The notes: a model not told the origin generated them from the letters alone. A stretch of 64,000 nt of DNA from Sphingomonas sp. Y57 (GCF_001015195.1 NZ_LDES01000024.1:362637-426636); one strand, 5' to 3'; counted from the stretch's first letter, positions 8,723 through 18,303 are shown. Translations and numbers: made by a program.

Positions 8723-10407
8723 GCGGTCGTTCGAAAATGTCCGCGTCGGCTCGTGACGGCGGCCGCTCGACATGCGCCGCTCCGCATAGTTCCAAGCAGA
8801 TACTGAGCCGGGCCGCATCGCGAATCCTGCCCGGCCTGCTGGGCGCCGCCGCCTGCAGCCCGGCCCTTGCCGACCGTCCGGAGTTCGGCGCCTTCCTCAA
8901 TCTCGATCAGGTCGCCGAGTCACAGCTCCATGGTCCCGGTGCGGACGACGTAACCTACACCGAGGTTTCCGGCATATTGACGGCGCGGATCTCGAACCGG
9001 CGCATCGTCGCATCGGGCACCTATCACCTGTCCTATCGCTTCCCCGAGATGGGCAATGTCAACAAGAGCTTCAACCAGGACGGGTTGATGCGGCTGCAGG
9101 CCAACGTCATCGATGAGTGGCTGACCCTGGAGACGGGCGCACTCGTCACCCGCAGCCGCGTCGATGCGAGCGGCGCCGCGCCGCAGTTCAACATCGGCAA
9201 TCCCCAGAACCTGACGCAGACCTATTCGGCCTTCGTGCAGCCGACCCTCATGCACCGGATCGGCGACCTCGGCCTCGGCGTGAGCTACCGCTACGCCTAT
9301 ACCCAGAACGAGACGACCGACAATCTTCCCGCCACCGGCCCGATCAACGACCGGTTCGACAGCTCGAAGGCGCAGCAGGTGACGGCCAATATCGGCATGG
9401 AGCCGGGCAGCCTGCCGTTTGGATGGAAAGTCTCCTCCGAATATCGCCGCGAGAACACCACCAATCTCGACGAGCATTTCCGCGCCTTCAACGTCATCGG
9501 AGAGGTACGGGTGCCGCTGGCCGGCTCGCCGATCGCGCTCGTCGCGAGCGGCGGCTATGAACGGACGCGGACGTCCGAGCGATCGGCGCTGGTCGATCCG
9601 GTCACCGGGTTGCCGGTGCGCGGCAAGGGGGGGCGCTTCCTCGTCGATCCGGCCAGCCCACGCCTTCTGACCTATGAGGTCGAGGGACTGATAGCCAATG
9701 CCGGTGTGATCTGGCGCCCCAGCCGACGTACCCGGATGGAAGCGCGCGTCGGCCGCCGCTACGGCGACCTGTCCGTCACCGGACTGATCGAGATGCGGCC
9801 GAGCGAGCGTTCGGGCCTGACCCTGATCGTTACCGACCGGGTCGAAAGCTTCGGACAGGGTGTATCGAGCGGCCTGGCCGGCGCACCGCCGATCCTGGAC
9901 GTCAACCAGGTCGATCCGTCCAGTTCTTACCAGCAGTGCCTGTTCGGCAAGACCTCGGGTTCGGGCCGGTGCATCGCCAGTTCGCTGGGGCAGGCCTCGG
10001 CAAACAGCTATCGTGAACGGGCGGCGAACATCATCTTCACCCGGACGATGCGGACCTGGAACCTGAGCGGCGGGCTGGGCTATGCGCGCCGCACCTATAT
10101 CGACAATCCCAATTCGCTCTTTTCACTCGACGGCGTCGTCGATCAGAGCTTCTTCAGCAGCCTCTCGATCGGCCGGCCGCTCAGCCGCATCTCGGGGGTG
10201 TCCTTTTCTTTTACGGGCAATTTGTTTAAGAACGGACAGGTCGGAGCGTCTGATGTGATGTCTGGATCGTTCAGCACCAATTACTACCGGAGCTTCGGAC
10301 GCGGTATCCAGATGCAGGCGAGCGTCGCGGTGGATGGGTCGAAGCAGGATGGGATGACGACCGATGTATCGGGACGCGCGCGGCTTGGCTTGCAATATCG
10401 GTTCTGA
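8719..10407 (+). CDS. Outer-membrane beta-barrel protein, XrtA/PEP-CTERM locus type (TIGR03016-like)
   Basis: Outer-membrane protein of 562 aa found in exosortase A loci. Seen: charged N-terminus and hydrophobic export segment (ILPGLLGAAACSPALA), then alternating amphipathic strands with many YRYAYTQNET-, FGWKVSSEYRREN- and GSFSTNYYRSF-like strands, ending in a strand with terminal phenylalanine (ARLGLQYRF), the classic barrel-assembly signal. It may form the exit channel or a related porin for the polymer; the family has no proven function. It overlaps the kinase gene (ATGA). Confidence 0.85.
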   Translation: MSGRSKMSASARDGGRSTCAAPHSSKQILSRAASRILPGLLGAAACSPALADRPEFGAFLNLDQVAESQLHGPGADDVTYTEVSGILTARISNRRIVASGTYHLSYRFPEMGNVNKSFNQDGLMRLQANVIDEWLTLETGALVTRSRVDASGAAPQFNIGNPQNLTQTYSAFVQPTLMHRIGDLGLGVSYRYAYTQNETTDNLPATGPINDRFDSSKAQQVTANIGMEPGSLPFGWKVSSEYRRENTTNLDEHFRAFNVIGEVRVPLAGSPIALVASGGYERTRTSERSALVDPVTGLPVRGKGGRFLVDPASPRLLTYEVEGLIANAGVIWRPSRRTRMEARVGRRYGDLSVTGLIEMRPSERSGLTLIVTDRVESFGQGVSSGLAGAPPILDVNQVDPSSSYQQCLFGKTSGSGRCIASSLGQASANSYRERAANIIFTRTMRTWNLSGGLGYARRTYIDNPNSLFSLDGVVDQSFFSSLSIGRPLSRISGVSFSFTGNLFKNGQVGASDVMSGSFSTNYYRSFGRGIQMQASVAVDGSKQDGMTTDVSGRARLGLQYRF

Positions 10408-10445
10408 GATGCCGCATCGCCGCGTATCCGGGCGGGAGGGTCGAT

Positions 10446-12062
10446 TTGGACCATGATCCCTACGGTCTGAGCGACCGGCCGTTCCAGCTCACGCCCGATC
10501 CGCGTTTTTATTTCGAGAGCGCGACGCATCGCAAGGCAATGACCTATCTGGGTTACGGCCTGGCCCAGGGTGAGGGATTCATCGTCGTCACGGGCGAGGT
10601 CGGCACCGGCAAGACCATGCTGGTCGGTCGCCTGCTGGCAACGATCGACCGGTCACGGCTGACCGCGATCAACCTGGTCTCGACCCAGCTCGAGGGCGAG
10701 GACATCCTGCGGATCGTCGCGCTGGCGCTCGGCGTCGCCACCGACGTCGCCGCCAAGGGGCAGTTGCTCGCCCGGATCGAACGCTTCCTCCACGAACAGG
10801 CGCGGAGCGGCAAGCGCACCCTGCTGATCGTCGATGAGGCGCAGAACCTGCCGATCTCCGCGCTCGAAGAACTGCGCATGTTGTCCAACTTCCAATATGG
10901 CGGGCAGGCGCTCCTCCAGATATTCCTGCTCGGCCAGCCCGAGTTCCGCGAGGCGCTGGCTCAGCCGCGCTTCGAACAGCTTCGCCAGCGCGTGATCGCC
11001 ACCCACCACCTGACCGCGATGGGCGGCGACGAGGTGGCGCCCTACATCATGCATCGGCTGGCCTGCGCCGGCTGGAAGGGGACGCCTCGTTTCACGCAGG
11101 ATGCCTATGAGGCGTTCCACCGTCTGTCGGGCGGCATCCCGCGACGGCTGAACATGCTCGCCGGCCGGGTGATGCTGCAAGGCGCGATCGAGCGGCTGAC
11201 CGACATCGACGGCGAAGTGGTCGAGGACGTTGCCGCCGATCTGGCGAGCGAGAGCATCATGCCCGCCGATGGTCCCCAGCCATTGGCGCGGGCGATGCCG
11301 CCCGTTTCCGAGCCTGCGCCGTCACTCGCTCCCTATCCCGCCCCGGCCCCCGCGGAACCGCCGCTGGCGTCGGAGCCGTCACGGGCGCCGGAGCCGCAAT
11401 GGGCGGCAGCGCCTGCCCCCGCGCCGCCGCAACCGCAATGGGCGGCAGCACCTGCTGCTGCGCCGCCGCAGCCCGTCTATGCGGCGCCGACGCAGGCGCC
11501 CGGTCCGGCCTCTTACACCAGCTACTCCCCCGATGAGGAGGATGAGCCGGCCGTGCGCCAGGTGCAGCCCGATCCGTTCGTCGGCCTGGCGAGCCATATT
11601 CCCCCGCCGGCGATCGAGCAGCCGCCCCGGTATGACGGTTATGTGCCGCCCGAGGCGGTCGTGCCGCCACCGCCGATCGGATCGCCTCTGCCTCCGTTGC
11701 GCGCGGTCGAAGAGGCACCGGTTCCGACACCTGCGCCCGCACCCGCGCCCGCGCCAGCCTGGGCATCGGTGCCGCAGCCGGCTGCTGCGCCATCGCCCGA
11801 CGCCCCGGCCCCGGCGTCCCGGCCCGCCTATCAGCCACCCGTTGCGGAGCCGCCTGCTGCGCCGCCCCCCGCCGTCGCGGCGGCCGATCCGGTGGTGGCG
11901 GACTATGCGGCGCGCAATGCCGAGCTGGAGGCACGGCTGGCCGAGCAGGAGGCGATGTTGCGGCGGACGCTGTCACTTCTGGTCGAACTGGTCGAGACGG
12001 ACCCGCAGCTTCCGAAGGACCCGCAAGGGAGCGGAAATGGCGGCAACCAGGACGCGGCCTGA
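10446..12062 (+). CDS. XrtA-associated AAA ATPase with long Pro/Ala-rich tail
   Basis: ATPase of the ExeA/GspA type (TIGR03015-like), 538 aa. It starts with TTG: the family N-terminus (DPYGLSDRPFQLTPDPRFYFES) begins right there and GGGAGGG lies 5 bases upstream, while the nearby ATG is out of frame. Seen: Walker A GEVGTGKT (50-57), Walker B LLIVDEAQ (D130-E131), and a sensor region through RLNMLAGR. After about residue 270 comes a ~230-residue low-complexity tail rich in P and A, then a final predicted coiled coil (AELEARLAEQEAMLRRTL). It probably energises assembly or secretion at the locus; the mechanism is unknown. Confidence 0.9.
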   Translation: MDHDPYGLSDRPFQLTPDPRFYFESATHRKAMTYLGYGLAQGEGFIVVTGEVGTGKTMLVGRLLATIDRSRLTAINLVSTQLEGEDILRIVALALGVATDVAAKGQLLARIERFLHEQARSGKRTLLIVDEAQNLPISALEELRMLSNFQYGGQALLQIFLLGQPEFREALAQPRFEQLRQRVIATHHLTAMGGDEVAPYIMHRLACAGWKGTPRFTQDAYEAFHRLSGGIPRRLNMLAGRVMLQGAIERLTDIDGEVVEDVAADLASESIMPADGPQPLARAMPPVSEPAPSLAPYPAPAPAEPPLASEPSRAPEPQWAAAPAPAPPQPQWAAAPAAAPPQPVYAAPTQAPGPASYTSYSPDEEDEPAVRQVQPDPFVGLASHIPPPAIEQPPRYDGYVPPEAVVPPPPIGSPLPPLRAVEEAPVPTPAPAPAPAPAWASVPQPAAAPSPDAPAPASRPAYQPPVAEPPAAPPPAVAAADPVVADYAARNAELEARLAEQEAMLRRTLSLLVELVETDPQLPKDPQGSGNGGNQDAA

Positions 12063-12915
12063 TCGCGCCATGGTCATTAACGGCCTGTCGGTCGACATCG
12101 AGGACTGGTTCCAGGTCGGAGCGTTCGAACGGACGATCCGGCGCGAGGATTGGGATGAGCTGACACCGCGGGTCGAACGCAACAGCGACGCGGTGATCGA
12201 GCTGTTCGGCCGGATGGGCGCCAAAGCCACCTTCTTCACCCTCGGCTGGGTCGCCGAGCGTTACCCTTCGCTGATCCGTCGTATCGTCGACGCCGGACAC
12301 GAACTCGCGAGCCACGGCTGGGATCATGTCCGTGTCTTCACGATGACGCCCGCCCGGTTCCGCGCCGACCTGCGCCGCACCCGGGCGGTGCTCGAAGACC
12401 TGTCCGGGCAGAAGGTGACCGGCTATCGCGCGCCGAGCTTCTCGATCGACGGGCGGACCCCCTGGGCGCACGAGATACTCGCCGAGGAGGGCTATGCCTA
12501 TTCGTCGAGCGTCGCGCCCGTGGTGCACGATCATTATGGCTGGCCCGAGGCGCCGCGCTTCGCCTTCCGGCCGGTCGCGGGCAGCGCGCTGGTCGAGCTG
12601 CCGGTGACGACCGCCCGGCTGGGCGGCCGCATCGTCGCCGCCGGCGGGGGCGGCTTCTTCCGCCTGTTCCCCTATGCCTTCTCGCGCTGGGCGATCCGGC
12701 AGGTCAATGGCGAGCGGCAGCCCGCCATCTTCTATTTCCACCCGTGGGAGATCGACCCTGGCCAGCCGCGCGTCGCCGACGCCCCGCTGCGATCGAAGCT
12801 GCGCCATTATGCGCGGCTCGGCGCGATGGAGGGCAAGCTCGAGCGGGTGATCCGTGACTTCCGCTGGGACCGCATCGACCATGTGGCCGCCACGGAAGCG
12901 GCCAGGGGCGGCTGA
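12037..12915 (+). CDS. Polysaccharide deacetylase, XrtA-associated (NodB domain plus DUF3473)
   Basis: Carbohydrate esterase family 4 deacetylase. Seen: metal/active-site SVDIEDWF, TFFTLGWV, the metal-binding HELASHGWDH motif, RAPSFSI, and the DUF3473 C-terminus with FYFHPWEIDPGQP. It would remove N-acetyl groups from the polymer in or outside the membrane. Two in-frame starts are possible. ATG 12037 has a good AGGGAG five bases upstream and overlaps the ATPase gene by 26 bp. ATG 12070 starts directly before the conserved VING-LSVDIED and has little Shine-Dalgarno. I prefer 12037 but the choice is open. Confidence 0.9.
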   Translation: MAATRTRPDRAMVINGLSVDIEDWFQVGAFERTIRREDWDELTPRVERNSDAVIELFGRMGAKATFFTLGWVAERYPSLIRRIVDAGHELASHGWDHVRVFTMTPARFRADLRRTRAVLEDLSGQKVTGYRAPSFSIDGRTPWAHEILAEEGYAYSSSVAPVVHDHYGWPEAPRFAFRPVAGSALVELPVTTARLGGRIVAAGGGGFFRLFPYAFSRWAIRQVNGERQPAIFYFHPWEIDPGQPRVADAPLRSKLRHYARLGAMEGKLERVIRDFRWDRIDHVAATEAARGG

Positions 12916-12918
12916 ACC

Positions 12919-13968
12919 GTGGCGGGGGTGCACAGCGCCGATCTGGCCGACCCGTCGATCCGGGCGACGATCGACGCCTATATCGAGCGTCACCCCCAGG
13001 GCAGCGCTTTCCACCGCGCCGCCTGGAGCCGCGCGGTCGAGCAGGGCTGCCACCAGACCGCCCATTATCTGGTCGCCGAGGCGGGCGGGGCGGTCACCGG
13101 GCTGCTGCCGCTGACCGAGATGCATTCGCCGCTGTTCGGCCGCGCGCTGGTGTCCGCGGGCTTCGCGGTGGGCGGTGGCCCGATCGCCGACGATGCGGCC
13201 ACCGTCGATCGGCTTGCCGAGCAAGGCTGGGCGTTGGCTCGACGGCTCAGTTGCCCGTCGCTCGAACTGCGCGGCGGGGCGGTCCCGACGGGCTCGGGCT
13301 GGCACGTAGAGCAGGGGACCTATGCCGGCTTCGCCCGCCCGCTCGCCGCCGATGACGAGGCGGAGCTGCTGGCGATCCCGCGCAAGCAGCGCGCCGAGGT
13401 GCGCAAGGCGCAAGGATTCGACCTGACGGTGACCGCTGGCCGGGACGAGGCGGACCGCGCCGTCCATTATGCGATCTATGCCGAGAGCGTCCGTAACCTC
13501 GGTACGCCGGTCTTTCCACGATCGCTGTTCGACGCGGTGCTCGACGGTTTCGGGGAGGATGCCGACATCCTGACCGTCAGCCGCGCCGGCGCGCCGCTGG
13601 CGAGCGTGCTCAGCCTGTACCACAAGGGGGTGGTCATGCCTTATTGGGGTGGAGGCACGCGCGCGGCGCGGAGTTGGCGCGCCAATGACATGATGTATTA
13701 CGCGCTGATGCTCCATGCGCGTCGGCGCGGCTGCACGGCATTCGATTTCGGCCGGTCGAAATTCGGCACCGGCGCCTTCGCCTTCAAGAAGAACTGGGGC
13801 TTCGAGCCGGAGCCGCTCGCCTATGCCGCGCGGACCGCCGATGGTGAGCAGCCGCGCGAGATCAACCCGCTCAGCCCCCGTTACCGGCTGCAGGTCGCGC
13901 TGTGGCAGCGGCTGCCACTCGCGATCGCCAACCGCATCGGCCCCTGGATCGCGAAGGGACTCGGCTGA
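12919..13968 (+). CDS. FemAB-like protein, XrtA/PEP-CTERM-associated
   Basis: GNAT-fold protein of the FemAB group (TIGR03019-like), 349 aa, starting with GTG three bases after the deacetylase stop. Seen: an N-terminal half beginning IDAYIERHPQGSAFHRAAWSRAV, RKQRAEVRKAQ, and a C-terminal acyltransferase-like half with YWGGGTRAARSWRANDMMYYALM and the FDFGRSKFGTGAFAFKKNWGFEP stretch typical of this subfamily. FemAB relatives transfer an aminoacyl group. Here the ACP/ligase/decarboxylase genes nearby make an aminoacyl decoration plausible, but the substrate is not known. Coupled to the next gene by a one-base overlap. Confidence 0.88.
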   Translation: MAGVHSADLADPSIRATIDAYIERHPQGSAFHRAAWSRAVEQGCHQTAHYLVAEAGGAVTGLLPLTEMHSPLFGRALVSAGFAVGGGPIADDAATVDRLAEQGWALARRLSCPSLELRGGAVPTGSGWHVEQGTYAGFARPLAADDEAELLAIPRKQRAEVRKAQGFDLTVTAGRDEADRAVHYAIYAESVRNLGTPVFPRSLFDAVLDGFGEDADILTVSRAGAPLASVLSLYHKGVVMPYWGGGTRAARSWRANDMMYYALMLHARRRGCTAFDFGRSKFGTGAFAFKKNWGFEPEPLAYAARTADGEQPREINPLSPRYRLQVALWQRLPLAIANRIGPWIAKGLG

Positions 13969-15158
13969 TGGGCGAGCTGATGTTCCTGGCGCATCGCATC
14001 CCTTTCCCCCCGGACCGGGGCGATCGCATCCGCAGCTTCCACATGCTGCGCCATCTCGCGCAGAGCCGGCCGGTGCATCTGCTCGGCTTCGTGGACAATG
14101 CCGAGGATCGCAAGGCGGCCAAGGAATTGCTGCCGATGCTTGCCTCGCTGCACATCGAGCTGCGCGACAAGTCCCGGCTGCGTGCCGGCCTGGAGGCGCT
14201 GATGCTGGGCGAGCCGGTGTCTGTCGCGGCCTTTGGGTCGCGGCGGATCATGCGCACGGTCGACCAGCTTCTCGCCGATCGGCCGATCGACACGATCTTC
14301 GCTTATTCGGGCCAGATGGCGCAGTTCGTGCCCGACGATCGCGGGGGCCGGCGCTTCATCATGGATTTCGTCGACGTCGATTCGGAGAAGTTTGCGGCCT
14401 ATGGCGCCGAGGAGGGCGGGCTGATGGGCTGGGTCCATCGGCGCGAGGGACGGCTGCTGGCGGCCTATGAGGACAGCATCGGCCGCTGGGCCGACGTCAA
14501 CCTGTTCGTCAGCGAGGCGGAGGCGGCGCTGTTCCGGCGGCGGGCGGGGCTATCGAGCAGCCATGTCCGCGCGCTCGACAACGGCATCGACACGGCCTTC
14601 TTCGACCCCGCCGGCTTCCCGCGCATCGACGGGGCCGAGCCGATGCTCGTCTTCACCGGGCAGATGGATTACCGCCCCAATGTCGAAGCGGTCGACTATT
14701 TCGCACGGCGGACCTTTCCCGCGATCCGCGCCAAGCATCCCTCGACCCTGTTTGCGATCGTGGGGCGTGATCCGGCCCCGGCGGTGCGGGCGCTGGCGGG
14801 CCTGCGCAACGTGATCGTCACCGGATCGGTGCCCGACGTACGGCCCTGGCTAGCCGCCGCGGCGGTGGTCGTCGCGCCGCTCGACATCGCCCGTGGCGTC
14901 CAGAACAAGGTGCTGGAGGCGATGGCGATGGCGCGGCCGGTGGTCGCGTCCCCCGCCGCCTTCGAGGGGATCGACGCGGTGCCCGACAAGCACCTGCGCG
15001 TTGCCCAGGGCTATGACATGGCCAATGCCGTCCTCCACCTGCTCACCCATCCCGCCGAGGGTGAGGCGATGGGCCGCGCGGCGCGGGCGCATGTCGTCGC
15101 CCGCTACGACTGGGAGACGCAGCTGCGCACCCTCGACACGCTGATCGGGCAGCCCTGA
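13968..15158 (+). CDS. Glycosyltransferase, XrtA/PEP-CTERM-associated (TIGR03087-like)
   Basis: GT-B glycosyltransferase of 396 aa. Seen: N-terminal LMFLAHRIPFPPDRGDRIRSFHMLRHLA, which is characteristic of this exosortase-locus family, and a C-terminal GT4-like donor-binding half with FTGQMDYRPNVEAVDYF, VTGSVPDVRPWLAAAAVVVAPL and GVQNKVLEAMAMARPVV. It would add one sugar to the repeat unit on the cytoplasmic side. The start ATG at 13968 overlaps the FemAB stop (TGATG) and begins exactly at the conserved motif, so upstream in-frame codons are not used. Confidence 0.92.
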   Translation: MGELMFLAHRIPFPPDRGDRIRSFHMLRHLAQSRPVHLLGFVDNAEDRKAAKELLPMLASLHIELRDKSRLRAGLEALMLGEPVSVAAFGSRRIMRTVDQLLADRPIDTIFAYSGQMAQFVPDDRGGRRFIMDFVDVDSEKFAAYGAEEGGLMGWVHRREGRLLAAYEDSIGRWADVNLFVSEAEAALFRRRAGLSSSHVRALDNGIDTAFFDPAGFPRIDGAEPMLVFTGQMDYRPNVEAVDYFARRTFPAIRAKHPSTLFAIVGRDPAPAVRALAGLRNVIVTGSVPDVRPWLAAAAVVVAPLDIARGVQNKVLEAMAMARPVVASPAAFEGIDAVPDKHLRVAQGYDMANAVLHLLTHPAEGEAMGRAARAHVVARYDWETQLRTLDTLIGQP

Positions 15159-15160
15159 AC

Positions 15161-17062
15161 ATGTGCGGAATCGCGGGTCTCTATCATCTCCAGACCGCCA
15201 AGCCGGTCGAGGAAAGCCGTATCCGGGCGATGACCGACATGATCGCGCATCGAGGTCCCGACGGGTCGGGGGTATGGACCGCACCGGGCGTCGGTCTCGG
15301 CCACCGCCGCCTGTCGATTATCGACCTGGCGGGCGGCGCCCAGCCGATGGCCAGCGCGGACGGCCAGGCGATGCTCAGCTATAATGGCGAGGTCTATAAT
15401 TACCGCACGGTGCGCGCCGAGCTGGAGGCGCTCGGCCGCGTCTTCCGCACCAGCAGCGACAGCGAGGTGATCGTCGAGGCATGGCGGCAATGGGGCCCGG
15501 ATTGCCTGTCGCGGCTCAACGGCATGTTCGGCTTCGCGATCCACGACTGCGAGCGCGGCTGCCTGTTCCTGGCGCGCGACCGGCTCGGCGTGAAGCCGCT
15601 CTTCTATGCCGAGCTGTCGGACGGCAGCGTCGCCTTCGGCTCGGAACTCAAGGCGCTGCTCGCCCATCCGCTGCTGCGCCGCAGCCTGGATTTCAGCGCA
15701 GTCGAGGACTATCTGGGGCTCGGCTATGTCCCCGACGATACCAGCATCGTCGCGGGCGTGAACAAGCTGCCCGCCGGGCATTATCTGATGCTCCGGCGCG
15801 GCGCGCCGCTCCCCCGGCCGGTGCAATGGTGGGACGTCAGCTTCGCCGACCGCGCCCGGGGCAGTCGCGCCGCGCTCGAAGAGGAACTGGTCAGCATCAT
15901 GCGCGCCGCCGTCACCGACCGGATGGTGTCGGACGTGCCGCTCGGCGCCTTCCTGTCGGGCGGGGTCGACAGCTCCGCGGTGGTCGCGCTGATGGCGGAG
16001 GCGAGCCGGCAGGCGGTCAAGACCTGCTCGATCGGCTTCGATCATCCCGATTTCGACGAGACCCGCCATGCCGCTACGATCGCGGAGCGCTTCGCCACCG
16101 ATCATCGCACCCGCGTCGTCTCGGCCGACGACCATGGCCTGGTCGACACGCTGGTCGCGGCGTTCGACGAACCCTTTGCCGATGCCTCCGCGCTGCCGAC
16201 CTATCGGGTCGCCGAGCTGGCGCGCGAGACGGTGACGGTGGCGCTGTCGGGCGACGGCGCCGACGAAGCCTTCGCCGGCTATCGGCGGCTCACCTTCTTC
16301 CAGGCCGAGGAGCGGGTGCGCGGACTGCTCCCGCTCGGTTTCCGGCGCGGTCTGTTCGGCACGCTCGGCCGGGTCTATCCCAAGCTCGACCGGGCGCCGC
16401 AGGTGCTGCGTGCCAAGAGCACGCTGGAGGGCCTCGGCCGGTCGAGCGAGGAGGCCTATGCCCTCGCGGTGGGCGTGACCGGTCCGGCGCTGCGGCGGCG
16501 GCTCTACACCGATCGGGCTGTCCGCGAGCTGCACGGGCATCGCGCCGAGAACCGCTATATCGCGGCGATGCGCGCAGCTCCGGCGCGCGACGCGCTCGAC
16601 CGCGCCCAATATGCCGATCTCAAGATCTGGCTGCCCGGCGACATCCTCACCAAGGTCGACCGTACCAGCATGGCGGTCGGCCTGGAGGCGCGCGAGCCAC
16701 TGCTCGACTATCGGCTGGTCGAGTTCGCGGCGCGGCTGCCGGTGCGGATGCGGGTGCGCGGCACCACCGGCAAGTGGCTGCTCAAGCAGGCGATGCGCCG
16801 CTACCTGCCCGACGACATATTGTTCCGGCGCAAGATGGGCTTCGTCACCCCGATCAGCGCCTGGTTCCGGGGTCCGCTGGCCGAGGAGGCGCGGCGCATC
16901 GCCAGGGGCTCCTCGCTCGCCGAAACCGGCTGGTTCGACCCCGCCGCGCTCGACGCGATCGTCACCGAGCATCAGGCCGGCCGCTTCGACCATGGCCGTC
17001 TGCTGTGGCAGCTCATGATGCTCGACCGCTCGCTGGGGCGGCTGTTCGGGATGGGACGATAA
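15161..17062 (+). CDS. asnB: Asparagine synthase-like amidotransferase, XrtA/PEP-CTERM-associated
   Basis: Class II glutamine amidotransferase of 633 aa (TIGR03108-like). Seen: catalytic Cys2 in MCGIAGLYH, HRGPDGSG, the glutaminase region SYNGEVYN and ARDRLGVKPLFY, and the synthetase PP-loop SGGVDSS (residues 266-272), with later LSGDGADEAFAGY and the end region FRRKMGFVTPISAWFRG. It amidates a carboxylate using glutamine and ATP. In exosortase loci the target is thought to be a sugar acid or peptide of the polymer, not free aspartate; that is inference. It follows the glycosyltransferase by two bases and ends this transcription unit at a hairpin. Confidence 0.93.
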   Translation: MCGIAGLYHLQTAKPVEESRIRAMTDMIAHRGPDGSGVWTAPGVGLGHRRLSIIDLAGGAQPMASADGQAMLSYNGEVYNYRTVRAELEALGRVFRTSSDSEVIVEAWRQWGPDCLSRLNGMFGFAIHDCERGCLFLARDRLGVKPLFYAELSDGSVAFGSELKALLAHPLLRRSLDFSAVEDYLGLGYVPDDTSIVAGVNKLPAGHYLMLRRGAPLPRPVQWWDVSFADRARGSRAALEEELVSIMRAAVTDRMVSDVPLGAFLSGGVDSSAVVALMAEASRQAVKTCSIGFDHPDFDETRHAATIAERFATDHRTRVVSADDHGLVDTLVAAFDEPFADASALPTYRVAELARETVTVALSGDGADEAFAGYRRLTFFQAEERVRGLLPLGFRRGLFGTLGRVYPKLDRAPQVLRAKSTLEGLGRSSEEAYALAVGVTGPALRRRLYTDRAVRELHGHRAENRYIAAMRAAPARDALDRAQYADLKIWLPGDILTKVDRTSMAVGLEAREPLLDYRLVEFAARLPVRMRVRGTTGKWLLKQAMRRYLPDDILFRRKMGFVTPISAWFRGPLAEEARRIARGSSLAETGWFDPAALDAIVTEHQAGRFDHGRLLWQLMMLDRSLGRLFGMGR

Positions 17063-17087
17063 GCGGTCGTTCCGCGAATCCCTTCAC

Positions 17088-17115
17088 CGTCATCCTGGCT
17101 TTCGCCGGGATGACG
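17088..17115. repeat. Single-arm REP-like hairpin between convergent asnB and FKBP gene
   Basis: A 28-bp palindrome with CGTCATCC and GGATGACG outer arms and a TTTC-type loop, one member of the dispersed family (see other repeat entries). Placed between two convergent 3' ends it probably also stops transcription both ways. Confidence 0.65.
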
Positions 17116-17125
17116 AGGGGGAAGG

Positions 17126-17539
17126 CTACCGGACCCTGATCAGTTCCACCTCGAAGATCATCCAGCTATTGGGCGGGACGGGGCCCTTGCCCCTTGCGCC
17201 ATAGCCCGCCTCGGGCGGGATGATCAGCGTGCGGATACCGCCTTCCTTCATGCCGACGATCCCCGCATCCCAGCCCTCGATCACGTCGCCGGCGCCGAGT
17301 GTGAAGGTCAGCGGTTGGCTGCCGCGCGAGGAGTCGAAATTCTTGCCGCGCTCCTCCTCGGGCTGGAGCCACAGCCAGCCGGTATAATGGACGGTGACGG
17401 TTCGGCCCTTGAGCGCCTCGGCCCCCTTGCCGACCTCATAATCCTCGATCTGCGTGCCGTCTGGCAGCGTCGCCGTCTGCGCCTGCACGGTCGCGCTCGC
17501 CACCAGGGCCAGCGCCAGTAGTGGTGCGCGAAACATCAT
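17126..17539 (-). CDS. FKBP-type peptidyl-prolyl cis-trans isomerase, periplasmic
   Basis: A 137-residue single-domain FKBP. Seen: signal peptide ([15 protein letters not shown]), then [59 protein letters not shown] and [13 protein letters not shown], all FKBP core positions. It speeds proline isomerisation during envelope protein folding. The double ATG at 17539/17536 overlaps the truA stop, so the gene is the third member of an fmt-truA-FKBP operon. Specific partners are unknown. Confidence 0.92.
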   Translation of the reverse strand: MMFRAPLLALALVASATVQAQTATLPDGTQIEDYEVGKGAEALKGRTVTVHYTGWLWLQPEEERGKNFDSSRGSQPLTFTLGAGDVIEGWDAGIVGMKEGGIRTLIIPPEAGYGARGKGPVPPNSWMIFEVELIRVR

Positions 17540-18303
17540 GCTGCGCTTTCTCCCGTTCCTGCCGGCGGATAGACGGCTTCCATGAAATAGAGCCCGTCGG
17601 GCGGCGCGTTCAGGCCGAGGCGGGCGCGGTCCGCCGCCGCCAGCGCGTCGGCCAGGTCGGCGGGTGTCCAGCTGCCGCGGCCGACCATCGCGAGGCAGCC
17701 GACCATCGAGCGGACCTGGTGATGGAGGAAGGAACGCGCCGCCGCCTCGATCTCGATCAGCTCGCCTGAGCGGCGCACGTCCAGCCTGTCGAGCGTCTTG
17801 ACCGGGCTCTCGGCCTGGCAATGCGCCGAGCGGAAGGTGGTGAAATCGTGCCGCCCGACGAGATGCCGCGCCGCTGCGTGCATCGCCCCGTCATCGAGCT
17901 CGGCCGCCACCTGCCAGGCGAGCCCGGCGTCGAGGGTCAGTGGCGCGCGCCGGTTGACGATGCGATAGACATAGCGTCGGCCGATGCACGAAAAGCGGGC
18001 ATGCCAGTCGTCGGGCACGGCTTCGCAGCCGAGGATCGCCACGGGTGCCGGACGCAGCCGGGCGTTCAGTGCCTCCTGCAGCCGGAACGGCGTGATCGGC
18101 TTGGCGATGTCGGCATGTGCGGTCATCGCCCGGCCGTGGACGCCGGCGTCGGTTCGCCCGGCGGCGTGGACCACCGCCTGCTCGCCGGTGACGGCGGTGA
18201 TCGCTTCCTCGATCGCCTGCTGGACGCTGGGACCATGTGCCTGCCGTTGCCAGCCCATGAACGGGCGCCCGTCGAACTCGACGGTCAGGCGGAAGCGGGT
18301 CAT
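17536..18303 (-). CDS. truA: tRNA pseudouridine(38-40) synthase
   Basis: TruA makes pseudouridine at tRNA positions 38-40 in the anticodon stem. Seen: N-terminal [19 protein letters not shown], catalytic aspartate in GRTDAGVHG, and C-terminal [13 protein letters not shown]. At 255 aa the length is normal. It overlaps fmt by four bases at its start and the FKBP gene by four at its end, so it lies in a tight translation-related operon. Confidence 0.96.
   Translation of the reverse strand: MTRFRLTVEFDGRPFMGWQRQAHGPSVQQAIEEAITAVTGEQAVVHAAGRTDAGVHGRAMTAHADIAKPITPFRLQEALNARLRPAPVAILGCEAVPDDWHARFSCIGRRYVYRIVNRRAPLTLDAGLAWQVAAELDDGAMHAAARHLVGRHDFTTFRSAHCQAESPVKTLDRLDVRRSGELIEIEAAARSFLHHQVRSMVGCLAMVGRGSWTPADLADALAAADRARLGLNAPPDGLYFMEAVYPPAGTGESAA

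Noticed and set aside
11257..13716. Minus-strand frame of over 800 codons under the ATPase and deacetylase genes
   Set aside because: Shadow of repeated Pro/Ala codons and of conserved genes on the other strand; no motif or ribosome site.
13902..13967. Upstream extension of the TIGR03087-like glycosyltransferase
   Set aside because: The family motif starts right at ATG 13968, which overlaps the previous stop; the extension is FemAB gene sequence.
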